Shown in pieces: positions 54,817 to 63,803 of a DNA stretch of 64,000 nt. The translations under genes were made by a program, and so were the position numbers. The notes below the pieces were generated by a model, which saw nothing but the letters and a program-made list of their open reading frames with translations, did not search any database and had not been told where the DNA came from. The stretch lies in the NCBI RefSeq assembly GCF_003315035.1, contig NZ_QNRE01000019.1, positions 1 to 64,000 of the forward strand, written 5' to 3'. Within the stretch, counting starts at the first letter, position 1. Every line of letters begins with the position of its first letter. Source of the DNA: Nocardia puris. GTDB lineage: Bacteria; Actinomycetota; Actinomycetes; Mycobacteriales; Mycobacteriaceae.

Positions 54817-56878
54817 CCCACCTCAAAAGGTTGCTGACGCTAAACATCAACTCATTTGGACGATCGCTATACTTTCCCGTGCTGGACACCACGGCCGATC
54901 TCGGCCATGGTGGAAACCGCTGCCTCCGTAGCTCAGTTGGATAGAGCAAGGGCCTTCTAATCCCTAGGTCGCAGGTTCGATTCCTGCCGGGGGCACGAAG
55001 AACATGGGCAACCGTAGTAGCGGTTTCCCATGGCGTGCCGGGTTGCCCCGTACCGCCGCCCCTGTGGGCTGGTGGCGGTACGGGCCCCGTTTCGGGGGTC
55101 GTAGCAGGGGTCAGCGGTGCGGCGGCTATGGCGGCATCGGGGAGTGTTTCTTCGGTCAGGGTGGCGTAGATGGTCACGTGTTTACCGGTGTGGTCGTAAA
55201 CGATCTTGATCCCGAATGCCTCGTACAAGTCACGTTGCAGGACATCGGGGGCGCGGGTGAGATGCAGCGTCAGCCGAGGCAGGTGCTCCAGGAGCGCGGG
55301 TTCGTCGGGACGCTGCCGGGCAGCCTGTTCACGCAGGGTATCCAGCTCGCCGTTCTTGCTGCGGCGTTCCTTTTCGAGTTCTGTGTAGCGGCGTCTCAGC
55401 CGTTCGGCCCACGCTTGGGACAACTCGTCGTCACCGGTGATCGGGCGGGATTCCAGCTCAGCGAGCAGGTTGTCCTGTCGTCGGGTGATATCGGAGAGCG
55501 TCTTCTCGATCGCGGCGGCCCGTTGTTCGAGGTCGTGGCCCTTGCTCGTGGATTGTCCGCGTAGCTGGTGGCGTAGCAGGGTCGCGCGGTCGGGGCCGAA
55601 GACGCGTTCGTTGAAGAACGTCTCGACGCAGTCGAGGAGCTTGTCTTCGCGCACGTACACCGCGCGGGGGTGGTCGGCGTATTCCTCGGGTTTGCCGACG
55701 AGATCGAGTTTGGGTTGGCAGGTGTAGTAGCCGTAGCCCTTGCGGGTTTTGCCGAACATCCTCTTGTTGCACTGCTGGTGGTGCACGAACGAGCGCAGCA
55801 CGTAGGTGCGGTGGGTGTCAGGGTGGGAGTTCTTGACACCCATCCGCGACCCCTGGCGAGTGGTCCTGTTCTTTTGCACCGCTTCCCACACCGCGCGGGT
55901 TACCAGGGGCTCGTGGGTAGGCTGCGGTGACCACACCCATTTCTCGGGCGGGACGAGCGCGCCGCCTTTCTTGCTGGCGCGCCGGTTCCACACCATGTGC
56001 CCGGTGTATTTCGGGTTGATCAGGATTTCGCGGACCGAGGACCCTGACCAGCGGCCCCGAGCGCGTTTGCCGCTGTTGGGTCGCGGGGGCGGGTAGCGGT
56101 CGGGGTCGGCGTTGAGCCGCTCGGCGATCACCTGGTAAGCGAGGTTCTCGTCGTGGCGCAACTGGAAGATCCGCACCACCGCCGGTGCGCGTTCGGGGTC
56201 CACGAGGAGCCGGGATTTGGTGCGGCCTTCCTCTCGTTTCGCCGCGACCGGGTGTGGCACTTTCTCGTTGAGGTAGCCGTGGCAGGCTTTGCCGATGTTC
56301 CAGCCTTGAAAGGTGTGTTCGCGGAACCCTTCCCAGGATTGTTCGAGGGTGTGGCGCAGGAACCATTCGGCGACACCTTGTTTCATGCGGCGCACGAGGA
56401 TCTGGGTGGCGCGTTTCTCCGACAGCGAGATCGGTCCCTCGTCGGCGGCGAACAGCGGCACCCCGACTTTCTCCAGTTCGTGTTCGAGCTGAGTGGACTG
56501 GTGCGTCCAGCGGGCGGCGCGTTCGATCTCCTCGACCACGACCGCCTCGAAGCGGCGGTTGGGGTGGCGGGCTTCGGCCATCAAGTCGGCCAAACCGCCG
56601 TCACGCGGGATCGGGATGTCGAACGCCTCGTGCGCGCTGCCCAGGCCACGCATCTCGAGGTCCTTGCGGGAGGATTCGACGTCGTAGAAGAACGCGACGA
56701 TCACGAACCCGTTCGGCAGCACCTTGCGGCAGTTGTCGAGCTGGCGCGGCAGCGACAACGTGGGGTCCTGCAAATCCCGGGTCGAGGTGCGCAGGAACAC
56801 CGCCACCGGGACCGGGGACGACCCACCCATCCCGAGCAGATCAGGGCTGTCGGGTCCGGCGAATACGGGCAGGCTCAT
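54719..56878 (-). CDS. large serine recombinase of the integrated element (3' end reads into host tRNA)
   Basis: From ATG 56878 a reading frame of 719 residues. The N-terminal resolvase domain has the catalytic serine in VAVFLRTSTRDLQDP and VVVEEIERAAR. The recombinase domain includes ILINPKYTGHMVWNRR, followed by a zinc-ribbon region (HHQQCNKRMFG, YGYYTCQPK) and a long coiled coil (about residues 475-580). The last 120 codons translate the antisense of tRNA-Arg and host DNA (GRNRTCDLGIRRPLLYP is the well-known tRNA-antisense peptide), so the true protein in the circular element must end differently. The start overlaps the upstream small gene by four bases. Confidence 0.88.
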   Translation of the reverse strand: MSLPVFAGPDSPDLLGMGGSSPVPVAVFLRTSTRDLQDPTLSLPRQLDNCRKVLPNGFVIVAFFYDVESSRKDLEMRGLGSAHEAFDIPIPRDGGLADLMAEARHPNRRFEAVVVEEIERAARWTHQSTQLEHELEKVGVPLFAADEGPISLSEKRATQILVRRMKQGVAEWFLRHTLEQSWEGFREHTFQGWNIGKACHGYLNEKVPHPVAAKREEGRTKSRLLVDPERAPAVVRIFQLRHDENLAYQVIAERLNADPDRYPPPRPNSGKRARGRWSGSSVREILINPKYTGHMVWNRRASKKGGALVPPEKWVWSPQPTHEPLVTRAVWEAVQKNRTTRQGSRMGVKNSHPDTHRTYVLRSFVHHQQCNKRMFGKTRKGYGYYTCQPKLDLVGKPEEYADHPRAVYVREDKLLDCVETFFNERVFGPDRATLLRHQLRGQSTSKGHDLEQRAAAIEKTLSDITRRQDNLLAELESRPITGDDELSQAWAERLRRRYTELEKERRSKNGELDTLREQAARQRPDEPALLEHLPRLTLHLTRAPDVLQRDLYEAFGIKIVYDHTGKHVTIYATLTEETLPDAAIAAAPLTPATTPETGPVPPPAHRGGGTGQPGTPWETATTVAHVLRAPGRNRTCDLGIRRPLLYPTELRRQRFPPWPRSAVVSSTGKYSDRPNELMFSVSNLLRWVSRGRRRCRGGRPRSAPRAGRTTPGRRRRGVR
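54922..54995 (+). tRNA. tRNA-Arg (anticodon UCU); element attachment site
   Basis: A full cloverleaf can be drawn. Acceptor GCCTCCG pairs with CGGGGGC (one T-G pair); D-arm GCTC/GAGC; anticodon stem and 7-base loop CTTCTAA with TCT at the centre (reads AGA); T-arm GCAGG/CCTGC around TTCGATT; discriminator A, with CCA not encoded. A -10-like TATACT at 54868-54873 may be its promoter. The conjugative element starts at its 3' end, so the 3' half is the probable attL core. Confidence 0.93.
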
Positions 56879-57150
56879 GCCGCCTCCTGTTCGTCGGCGG
56901 TGGTGATGGCGTCGAGATCGACCAGATCGGCTGTGGCTGGGTCGTGGCTGTCGAGCCAGCGCAGCAGCGCCGAGATCGCGCGGGCTTGCCGTTCGGCGAC
57001 GCGTTTGGCTTCGGCTCCGGTGACATAGCGAATCTGGAACGACGTGGTCATCTCGCCCACTCGAGCATCGACATGCATCGGCGAATCGGCGCGGGCCCGC
57101 GAGGGGCGCAACGGGATCACCACGGCGTCGTCGGAAAATTCCTCGTCCAT
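56875..57150 (-). CDS. small gene coupled to the serine recombinase (91 aa)
   Basis: A 91-residue protein: acidic start MDEEFSDDAVVIPLRPSRA, central TSFQIRYVTGAEAKRVAERQ and a helical C-terminus. Its stop overlaps the recombinase ATG (ATGA), so they are made together. No recognised domain; it is in the place of recombination directionality or control proteins, but that is a guess. Confidence 0.65.
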   Translation of the reverse strand: MDEEFSDDAVVIPLRPSRARADSPMHVDARVGEMTTSFQIRYVTGAEAKRVAERQARAISALLRWLDSHDPATADLVDLDAITTADEQEAA

Positions 57151-57467
57151 GATTTCCTCTCATGTCCTGCCACGTCGGCCCGATAGGTGGCGGAGGTGGC
57201 TGTTTCGTGGGTGGGTGGAACTGCGCGGGAACCGGGCGGGTCCGCGTGCAGCGGGATCCATGAACGCTCCGTAGCGGCCGAGGCGTCAAATGTCTTCTCG
57301 TGCAGCATTTCTGCCGAACCGGTCACCCGCGACCAACCAGGGGTGCCGATCGGCCGGAATACGGCGGCCTGCGCCGTTCTGGCGGGTCCAACGGGCGGGT
57401 CTGCGGTGTGACCATTGCGCGCCGGAACCCGATCCCGGTGCGGTGGTTCGGACAGCGGCGTCAAGGG
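57151..57467. other. gene-free gap inside the element
   Basis: A 317-base gap between the VirB4-like gene and the recombinase-linked gene. Reading frames here lack ribosome-binding sites and family features. It likely holds a terminator and the promoter of the recombinase pair. Confidence 0.4.
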
Positions 57468-60332
57468 TCACCCCGCCCACCTGCCGTCGGCTGTTGCGGT
57501 TGAGCCGATGTCGACTTCGGTGTCGCGGTCGTCGGCGATGGCGGCCAGGAACTCAGGCGAAGTGGTGATGAGCGCGTTCTCGGTGAGCGAGGCCAAAGAC
57601 CCGAACACCGCGCGGTCGGTGCCGCCGACCGCGAGCAGCCCCGAACCGCGAGCCGCGGAGAGCAGGAATTGCTGCTCGCCGTCAGAGAGGTGGAAGGCGG
57701 TAGCGACCTCGTCGATGGCCTGGGGTGCTTGGCGTAGCAAGATCTGAGTGGCGGCGTTGGAGATGATCGCTCGCCCGAGTTCGGTCGAGCAGACATCCGC
57801 GCAGTCCTGGGTAGCGACGGTGAGTCCGGCCCAGTGCTTGCGGAAGCTTTTCGCGGCCCGGAACAGGAACGCCGCCCCGGCGGGCTCGCGCAGCAGCAGC
57901 CACGCCTCGTCCACGGTGATCATGCGGGGCCGCCGATGACCGGGGTTCGACACTTTCCGCCACGTCGCGTCCAAAACCAGCAGCGTGCCGATGGTTTTCA
58001 TTTCATCGGGCAGCTCCCGTAGCGAGAACACGATCATCGCGCCCTCGGGTTCGGTGGTGGTGTTCCCGTCGATCAGCCCGGCATAGGCTCCCTCGCCGGT
58101 GTAGGGGTGCAGCCCGGCAGCCAACTCGACGGCAGCGGGCACGGCGAGCTGGTCAAGCTGGTCTCGCAGGTCGCTCAGGGTGGGCGCGGGCCGGGTCCAG
58201 GTGGCGGGGTCGTCGGTGATCCCGGCGGCGGTGTAAGCAGCGGCGAGAGCAGCGTCCAGCGCCGACCGATGCGCGGCGGTTTGGTCCCCCAACAGCACCT
58301 GGATCAGGGTGTGGCAGAACAGTTTGCGCCGAGTGAGCGCATCGGTCGGGGCGCTGCGGCTCCCGTCGGGTCGGATGTGGATTTCCAGGTCGAACGGGTT
58401 GAGCCGAACTCCGGGTGCACCGAGGCGGATGTTGGTGCCGCCCACGGCCTCGCTCAGGCGCCGGTATTCATCCTCGGGATCGATGATGACCTGCTCGATC
58501 CCGCGATACAGGGCCCGCAGGATCTCGGTTTTCACCAGGTAGGACTTGCCCGCACCGGATCGGCCCAGCACGACGAGGTTGTGGTTGTGGGCCTCGGGAC
58601 CGAACCGGTCCACGAACAACAACCCCGACGCAGCGTCGCGGCCATAGAGAACACCCTGGGGCCGGTCGGCCTGGGCGGGATCGGCGGCGGGGAGCTGGGG
58701 TGAGTCGAAGGGGAACGCCGCGGCGAGGGCAGTGGTATCGAAGGTCCGCTGGACCCGGATAAGGTCCAACCCGAGCGGCAGAGTCGTCACCCACGCCTGA
58801 GCTGCCCGGTAGGACAGGGTGCAGGTGTCCACGAGCAGACTCGCCGCCAACGCGCGAACGGCGGCCAACTCGTCGGCCAGCTCGGATTCCGAGGCGGCAT
58901 GGACGGTGAGATACACCCCGACGCGGAACAATCTTGCTTCGGCCCGCGCGACGCGCGCGGACAGGTCGGCGGCGTCCTCGACGGCGACGTCGACCTGCGG
59001 GTCGGTCAGACGGCCCCGGCCGAGGTCCTGCCTGCGGGCAGATTCGAGGCGGGCTTGCTGGCGGCGCAGCCGAGTGGCGGCGGTGGCCGGGTCGACCGGC
59101 TCGACGTGCACCGCGACCTCGACTCTGCCCGGGTGAGACAGCAGAGGCGCGAGCCAGCCGGCGGTCACCTCGCGCGGGTAGCCGGTCACCGCGAGGGTCG
59201 CGCTCCAATCCGAGCCGATCTCAAGATGCCGGGTGCCGATGGTCAAAGATTCCGGGGCGAACCGGTCGAGCCCGTCCCCGGCGAACGGATCCGGTAATCG
59301 GGTATCGGGGTCGGTGCTGACGACCGTGCCGGCGGCGGTGATGTCGGCGGCGGCAGAGACGAGGCTTTCGGGGTCGGTGCAACTGGCCAGCACAGCAGTG
59401 GCGGCGTCGTGGTCGAGGGCGGTCACCGAGATCCCCAACGGGGACAGCACATCGGCGGCCTCGTTCATCCGGCGCAGCAGCCTGGACTCGGCTGCACGAC
59501 GCGCACCGCCCGATAGGGTGCGCCGGGCTCGGCGCTGCCCAGGGAGACGGGCACGCAGCCCGCTGGTCGCCACGGCCTCGGTGTGTTCACGCCAGACGAG
59601 CAGCACCTGTCGGTGAACGGGGTCTTCGCGGGCGGCCAGCTCGGTGAGGTGGTCGGCATGGTCGAGGGCTGCCGCGGCGAGGTCGGCCGACATCTGCGCG
59701 GCAGCAGAGTGCAGGCCGGTGATGTGCTCAGTCAAGTCCAGCCGCGCCGAACGGATCAGGATCTGAACGGGTTGACGCAGGGTGTGCAGCCAGCCCGCGA
59801 GCTGGCCGACCAAGCTGTCCTGTTCGGCCGGGGTCCGCAGCGACAGGTTGAGGGTTCCCGCGACCGCGATAGCGGCGAGGCCGTCGGCGCCGAGGTCGAT
59901 CACCCCGACCCCGCCGCTGCCACTGCTCGCCACCGACTCGGGCAACCGCGCCTGATCCGCCGATAGTTCCGAGGGCACCGGCGACCGAGGACGTCGTCCT
60001 GTGGTGCGAGTCGTGATCCAGCGCGGAGCCCGGGCGGCACCATGTGATCGGATGAGGTGGCGTGGACGCAGGCGGTGACGAACGGCCGCGACGAGCAGCA
60101 GGTCGGCCGACAGACCCTCGCGGCGGGTCAGGACCGCGACTGCCACGAACACGAACATCAGGGCAGCGGTGACCGCGAATACGGGCAGCGGTAGCAGGGT
60201 TCGCGTTGCAGCCCAGGCCGCGTACAGCAGTGCGGCGGTCGTGGCCAGGACAGCGAGCTGGCGCGCGGTGAACGGCCCCAGCAGCCGGTCGGAGCGGTCG
60301 ACGTCGGCGGGGATGCGCACGATGGTGCTCAT
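57468..60332 (-). CDS. PrgI-VirB4 fusion conjugation ATPase
   Basis: A 954-residue protein. The first 90 residues are PrgI-like with two membrane helices (LAVLATTAALLYAAWAAT, LPVFAVTAALMFVFVAVAVL). The remainder is VirB4/TraC-like: Walker A VVLGRSGAGKSYLVKTE near residue 590 and Walker B RPRMITVDEAWLLL near 805, with the arm ATQDCADV and the C-terminal QILLRQAP. It would power assembly of a type IV secretion channel and pilus. Fusion of PrgI to VirB4 is common in Gram-positive conjugative elements. Stop codon overlap with the channel-protein gene upstream (four bases). Confidence 0.9.
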   Translation of the reverse strand: MSTIVRIPADVDRSDRLLGPFTARQLAVLATTAALLYAAWAATRTLLPLPVFAVTAALMFVFVAVAVLTRREGLSADLLLVAAVRHRLRPRHLIRSHGAARAPRWITTRTTGRRPRSPVPSELSADQARLPESVASSGSGGVGVIDLGADGLAAIAVAGTLNLSLRTPAEQDSLVGQLAGWLHTLRQPVQILIRSARLDLTEHITGLHSAAAQMSADLAAAALDHADHLTELAAREDPVHRQVLLVWREHTEAVATSGLRARLPGQRRARRTLSGGARRAAESRLLRRMNEAADVLSPLGISVTALDHDAATAVLASCTDPESLVSAAADITAAGTVVSTDPDTRLPDPFAGDGLDRFAPESLTIGTRHLEIGSDWSATLAVTGYPREVTAGWLAPLLSHPGRVEVAVHVEPVDPATAATRLRRQQARLESARRQDLGRGRLTDPQVDVAVEDAADLSARVARAEARLFRVGVYLTVHAASESELADELAAVRALAASLLVDTCTLSYRAAQAWVTTLPLGLDLIRVQRTFDTTALAAAFPFDSPQLPAADPAQADRPQGVLYGRDAASGLLFVDRFGPEAHNHNLVVLGRSGAGKSYLVKTEILRALYRGIEQVIIDPEDEYRRLSEAVGGTNIRLGAPGVRLNPFDLEIHIRPDGSRSAPTDALTRRKLFCHTLIQVLLGDQTAAHRSALDAALAAAYTAAGITDDPATWTRPAPTLSDLRDQLDQLAVPAAVELAAGLHPYTGEGAYAGLIDGNTTTEPEGAMIVFSLRELPDEMKTIGTLLVLDATWRKVSNPGHRRPRMITVDEAWLLLREPAGAAFLFRAAKSFRKHWAGLTVATQDCADVCSTELGRAIISNAATQILLRQAPQAIDEVATAFHLSDGEQQFLLSAARGSGLLAVGGTDRAVFGSLASLTENALITTSPEFLAAIADDRDTEVDIGSTATADGRWAG

Positions 60333-62203
60333 TTCAGGGTTCCGCCTCTCGGGGCGCGGGGCGCTCGGCGGCGCACGGGCAGATCCGGCATGGGCAGATG
60401 CAGCTGCCGCCCCGCCGGACGCGCCGGGGCCGCTGCGGGTGGTTGTAGCGGGTTCGGTGGCGATGCAACGGGTTTGACCCGGGCGACCGGGAACGGCAGC
60501 GGGTACTGGCCGCTACGGTTCGGGCGAACACGCGCGTACGGGTCGGGCGGGGTGGGTTCGGTGAAGTCGAAGGCGAGCTGTTGCGGTGTCGCCCGGCGAC
60601 CGGGCCGCTGCGGCGGCGGCTCGGGAGGCGGGGGTGTTGGACGGACACGGCGCACTGGGATCGGGAGCGGGTACTGTCCCCCAGCCCCGGCGCGAATGCC
60701 CCGATACGGGTCCGGTGGAGTGAAGTCGAACGCGAGCTGGCGTCCCCTCGCCGACCGGTTCGAGCGCGGTGGTGGGGTGCCGGTCGCTTGGGCCGGTGCC
60801 GGGTTGGGTTGCCGAGGAACGCGGCGCACTCCTTCCAAGGGCAGCATGAGCTGCCCGTCGCGGGTCGAACGCACCCGCGCGTACGGATCGGGCGGTCCAC
60901 TGCTGGAGGCGGCGCGGGGTACTCGTGGGGCACGGACGGGTCGCGCACTCCGCCGTGCGGACGCCGCCGAGGCTGTGGTGCGGGCGGAGCTCGCAGTGGC
61001 GCCTTTGAGCATGCCGAGGGTTTTGTAGGCGATGAAGCCACGCACGATCGAGCCGAGGAAGCTGCGGCCTTGCCCGATCTTGAGCACCGACAGCAGCCAC
61101 ATCGGTGTCTTGATCAACACGAACATCAACGCCAAAGCGACAGTGAGATCGGCGATCTCGTTGGCATCGGGCCCGAACACGTACCAGCCACCGGGACGGA
61201 GCATGACCCGCAGCACGGCCACCAACGTCAGTGATTGCACCACCTGGACCGCGAGGCAGGCGGCGAAGGAGCGCCACCACCAGCGCGCGACACCGTCGAG
61301 GCCGGGCAGCCCATGACACATCAAAGCCAGGGGTGCGCCCACGATCAGCAAGATCGTGATCGTCACCCGCACGAGATAGCTGATGATCAGCACGAGCAGC
61401 ATCACCGACAGCGCCAGCTGCAACAGAACAAGGACACCGAGGCTCTGGGTACTGGTGAACGCCAACTCGGCCAGCGCGTCGGCGGCCGAGCCCGAGTCGA
61501 CACCATCTCCAGCGAGAGCACCGGCGAGGGCGTTGGCGAAACCGATTCCGGCGGTGGCGATCATCATGCTCAACCCCCCAGCCGCGAATCCGACGACCAG
61601 GCGGGGTGCGAGTTCGCGGATCGACCATTGGGTTTGGACGGTCTCACGCATCATCAACAGCACCCCGGCAGCCATCACGACCAGCACGTAGAGGGCGAGC
61701 ACGATCTGCCACGACTGGTTCCACAAGACCCCGATCTCGGGAATCTGCCCGGGTTCGGGTGTGGTGAGCAGGGTTTGCGACAACAGTTCCAGCAACGGGT
61801 TGAGCGAGGTCTCCACGATGCGCCGGAAGAACCCGTCGACCGCGTTCTCCACACACCCGTTGATGTTGGTCACCCCGCACTCGGCCGAGCCCGACCCGGA
61901 TCCAGGTGCCGGTGCTGGCGCTGTTGTGCCGGGCGCGGTTGTCGTCGGTGGGGTGGTGGTCGAGGGTGGTGTCACCCACCGGCGCGGTGTCGTGGTCGGT
62001 GGACTGGTGGTCGGCGCGGGTGTCGCCGGTGCCGTGGTCACTGGCGGAACCGGCGTCGGAGTGGCGGGTTGGGCGGCGGCCCCGCCGGAACCGGTGAGCA
62101 CGATCAGGACGGCGGCGAGGACCGCTGCTGCGCTATTGGCAGCGAGGCGCGCGGCCGGTGTGAACCGGGTGGGGGTGGGTGGTGCCTGGGCCGGGGTTGT
62201 CAC
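60329..62203 (-). CDS. VirB6/TrbL-like T4SS membrane protein with C-terminal repeats
   Basis: A 624-residue protein: signal-like helix (AAAVLAAVLIVLTGSGGAAA), a Thr/Pro linker (about 50-105), then about six membrane helices, including SWQIVLALYVLVVMAAGVLL and VTITILLIVGAPLALMCHGL, as in VirB6/TrbL channel proteins. The soluble C-terminus (about 430-624) is Arg/Pro-rich and has a repeated unit: QLAFDFT, PPDPY, then GQYPLPIPVRRV or GQYPLPFPVARV, with related variants (GQLMLPLEGVRRV; RQLHLPMPD). The GTG at 62203 follows the pilin-like gene's stop by two bases. Confidence 0.85.
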   Translation of the reverse strand: MTTPAQAPPTPTRFTPAARLAANSAAAVLAAVLIVLTGSGGAAAQPATPTPVPPVTTAPATPAPTTSPPTTTPRRWVTPPSTTTPPTTTAPGTTAPAPAPGSGSGSAECGVTNINGCVENAVDGFFRRIVETSLNPLLELLSQTLLTTPEPGQIPEIGVLWNQSWQIVLALYVLVVMAAGVLLMMRETVQTQWSIRELAPRLVVGFAAGGLSMMIATAGIGFANALAGALAGDGVDSGSAADALAELAFTSTQSLGVLVLLQLALSVMLLVLIISYLVRVTITILLIVGAPLALMCHGLPGLDGVARWWWRSFAACLAVQVVQSLTLVAVLRVMLRPGGWYVFGPDANEIADLTVALALMFVLIKTPMWLLSVLKIGQGRSFLGSIVRGFIAYKTLGMLKGATASSARTTASAASARRSARPVRAPRVPRAASSSGPPDPYARVRSTRDGQLMLPLEGVRRVPRQPNPAPAQATGTPPPRSNRSARGRQLAFDFTPPDPYRGIRAGAGGQYPLPIPVRRVRPTPPPPEPPPQRPGRRATPQQLAFDFTEPTPPDPYARVRPNRSGQYPLPFPVARVKPVASPPNPLQPPAAAPARPAGRQLHLPMPDLPVRRRAPRAPRGGTLK

Positions 62204-62205
62204 GG

Positions 62206-62604
62206 TCAGGCTCCGATGATGGACTTGAGCACGGCGACGATGACCGGTGCCAGCATCGCCAGCGCGTAGCCGATGCACGCGGCGCGGAAGGCGGTCTTGG
62301 CCTTCTCGATCTCGCTGGGATCACCGCCCCCGAGCAGATAGCGGGCTCCGGCGATGGTCAGGAACAGTGTCGCCAGCCCGGCCAGGATGCCGACCAGCCA
62401 GTTGCGGGCGTTGTCGATCACCTCGCCCAGCGACGAGGCGATGGCCAGCACCTCGGTGTGCGGTGGCGCCGCCGAGGCGGATCCGGCCGCGACCACCGAC
62501 ACCACTACGGCGGCGACCGCGATAGCGAGGCGCCGGGGCCCGCGTCGTGCGCGGCCAGCCGAGTCCAGTACCTCCCCATCGAGAGCGTTCGTGTGCGGGT
62601 TCAT
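62206..62604 (-). CDS. pilin/TrbC-VirB2-like small membrane protein
   Basis: A 132-residue protein: hydrophobic signal segment AIAVAAVVVSVVAAGSASAA (about 27-46), then two helices (WLVGILAGLATLFLTIAGA and IGYALAMLAPVIVAVLKSII) with a short polar loop GGGDPSEIEKAK. This signal plus two-helix layout is that of TrbC/VirB2 or related T4SS subunits. The ATG overlaps the stop of the upstream gene by four bases; it belongs to the transfer operon. Confidence 0.8.
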   Translation of the reverse strand: MNPHTNALDGEVLDSAGRARRGPRRLAIAVAAVVVSVVAAGSASAAPPHTEVLAIASSLGEVIDNARNWLVGILAGLATLFLTIAGARYLLGGGDPSEIEKAKTAFRAACIGYALAMLAPVIVAVLKSIIGA

Positions 62605-63524
62605 GCGGCCACTTGCCCGGACTCGATGCTCGCCGGTGCCGGAGCTGACGAGAGTCGTTTCGGCCGGCGGCCTCGCCGCGGTGAGGAGACTCTCGGCGCG
62701 AGCGTGGTCACCGTCGCGGTCTCGACCGGGCCGTTGCGGACCGGATCGAGGTCGCGGGTGCGGTCGGCCAGCCATGCCAGTAGGGCACGTTCGGCACGGG
62801 ACCGCTGCTTGCGCAGTCGGCCCACTGGGACACCGCGTTCGGCGGCCAGAGCGGGCAGCAGCCGGTCTTCCCACCGGGACGCGGCGATGAGTTCTGCGGC
62901 GTCGGCGGAGATCACCCCGGCACCCACGGCAGCAGCGAGCACCGTCTCGGGGTGACCAGACTCGGCTCCGAGTACCTGCGCCCGCTGCCCCCATTCGGTG
63001 AGATCAGCCCCGAGGTCACCAACCACCGTGAAACTGGTTCGCTGCTCGATTGCTGTTCTACGGTCAGCGCGGAAGGCAGCCCACCGTAGGCGATTCCATA
63101 CGTGCGGCTGGTCGACATCGATGCACGGGAGGTGGAGCAGGAACTCAGCCAGCGCTTCGGACTCGGCATCGTGGCGTTCCGGGGTTCCCGGTGCCGTGTG
63201 CTCGCCGGTGATGCGGGCCAGCATCGGCATGGCCAGCGCCGCGCTCACGAGCATTGCGGATTCGCTGCGCTGCCGGACCCGTTCGATGAGCCACACCCAG
63301 ATCGCATCGACCTCGCCCATTGGTGTGCCTGGATCCCACAGCCGCTCACGCAACTCCCCCCACGTCCGGATCCGACCGCACGCGGCCTCCGACACCGGGG
63401 CCGGACGGGGGATGGTCGGCAGGTAGTGTCCGGCGATCCGGTCGAAACCCCTGTTCACCGCAGCCAGTGGCGAGGGCGGTTTGCCGATCTGTCCCGGAAT
63501 GGTTTCGTCATGCGTGTTCGTCAC
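62601..63524 (-). CDS. element-encoded soluble protein of unknown function, first gene of transfer operon
   Basis: A 307-residue helical protein. It contains RPAPVSEAACGRIRTWGELR, WVWLIERVRQRSESAMLVSA, then PETVLAAAVGAGVISADAAE followed by a likely DNA-binding helical part (LAAERGVPVGRLRKQRSRAE) and a basic Pro-rich tail. No recognised family; an HTH-like C-terminal region suggests DNA contact. Start GTG 63524 with AAGGAG six bases upstream. The iteron array lies just upstream, so it may also control or use that site. Confidence 0.65.
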   Translation of the reverse strand: MTNTHDETIPGQIGKPPSPLAAVNRGFDRIAGHYLPTIPRPAPVSEAACGRIRTWGELRERLWDPGTPMGEVDAIWVWLIERVRQRSESAMLVSAALAMPMLARITGEHTAPGTPERHDAESEALAEFLLHLPCIDVDQPHVWNRLRWAAFRADRRTAIEQRTSFTVVGDLGADLTEWGQRAQVLGAESGHPETVLAAAVGAGVISADAAELIAASRWEDRLLPALAAERGVPVGRLRKQRSRAERALLAWLADRTRDLDPVRNGPVETATVTTLAPRVSSPRRGRRPKRLSSAPAPASIESGQVAA

Positions 63525-63580
63525 CACGATCTCCTTGTTCGGTCGATGATTTTCCGACCACCTCAGGACACCTCGCGGAT

Positions 63581-63657
63581 CTATCCGAAACCTATCCAAA
63601 CCCTATCCGCAACATATCCAAACACTATCTGAAACATATCCAAGTCATATCTTGCGC
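63581..63657. repeat. left iteron arm: seven tandem 11-bp repeats
   Basis: Seven exact-phase 11-base units, consensus (C/A)TATCC-N2-AAC: CTATCCGAAAC, CTATCCAAACC, CTATCCGCAAC, ATATCCAAACA, CTATCTGAAAC, ATATCCAAGTC and ATATCTTGCGC. The period is one DNA helical turn, so bound proteins would stack on one face. Confidence 0.92.
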
Positions 63658-63705
63658 AGATCAGCATCTCCTCCGCTACTACGACACACCCACCCGTCAG
63701 GGGCG

Positions 63706-63729
63706 GGGCATATCCGCGCGGATATGCCC
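63706..63729. repeat. perfect 24-bp palindrome between the iteron arms
   Basis: GGGCATATCCGC followed by its exact reverse complement; it contains the iteron core ATATCCGC on both strands. A likely centre of a dimeric protein site. Confidence 0.92.
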
Positions 63730-63759
63730 ATCTGCCAGCACATGTGAAGCGCAGGATAG

Positions 63760-63803
63760 CGCCTAGATATGACTTGGATATGTTTCAGATAGGTTGCGGA
63801 TAG
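63760..63803. repeat. right iteron arm: four 11-bp repeats in inverted orientation
   Basis: Reading outward on the reverse strand the units are ATATCTAGGCG, ATATCCAAGTC, CTATCTGAAAC and CTATCCGCAAC; three are exact copies of left-arm units, in mirrored order. The arm is followed by an AT-rich tract at 63,833-63,851. Confidence 0.9.
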
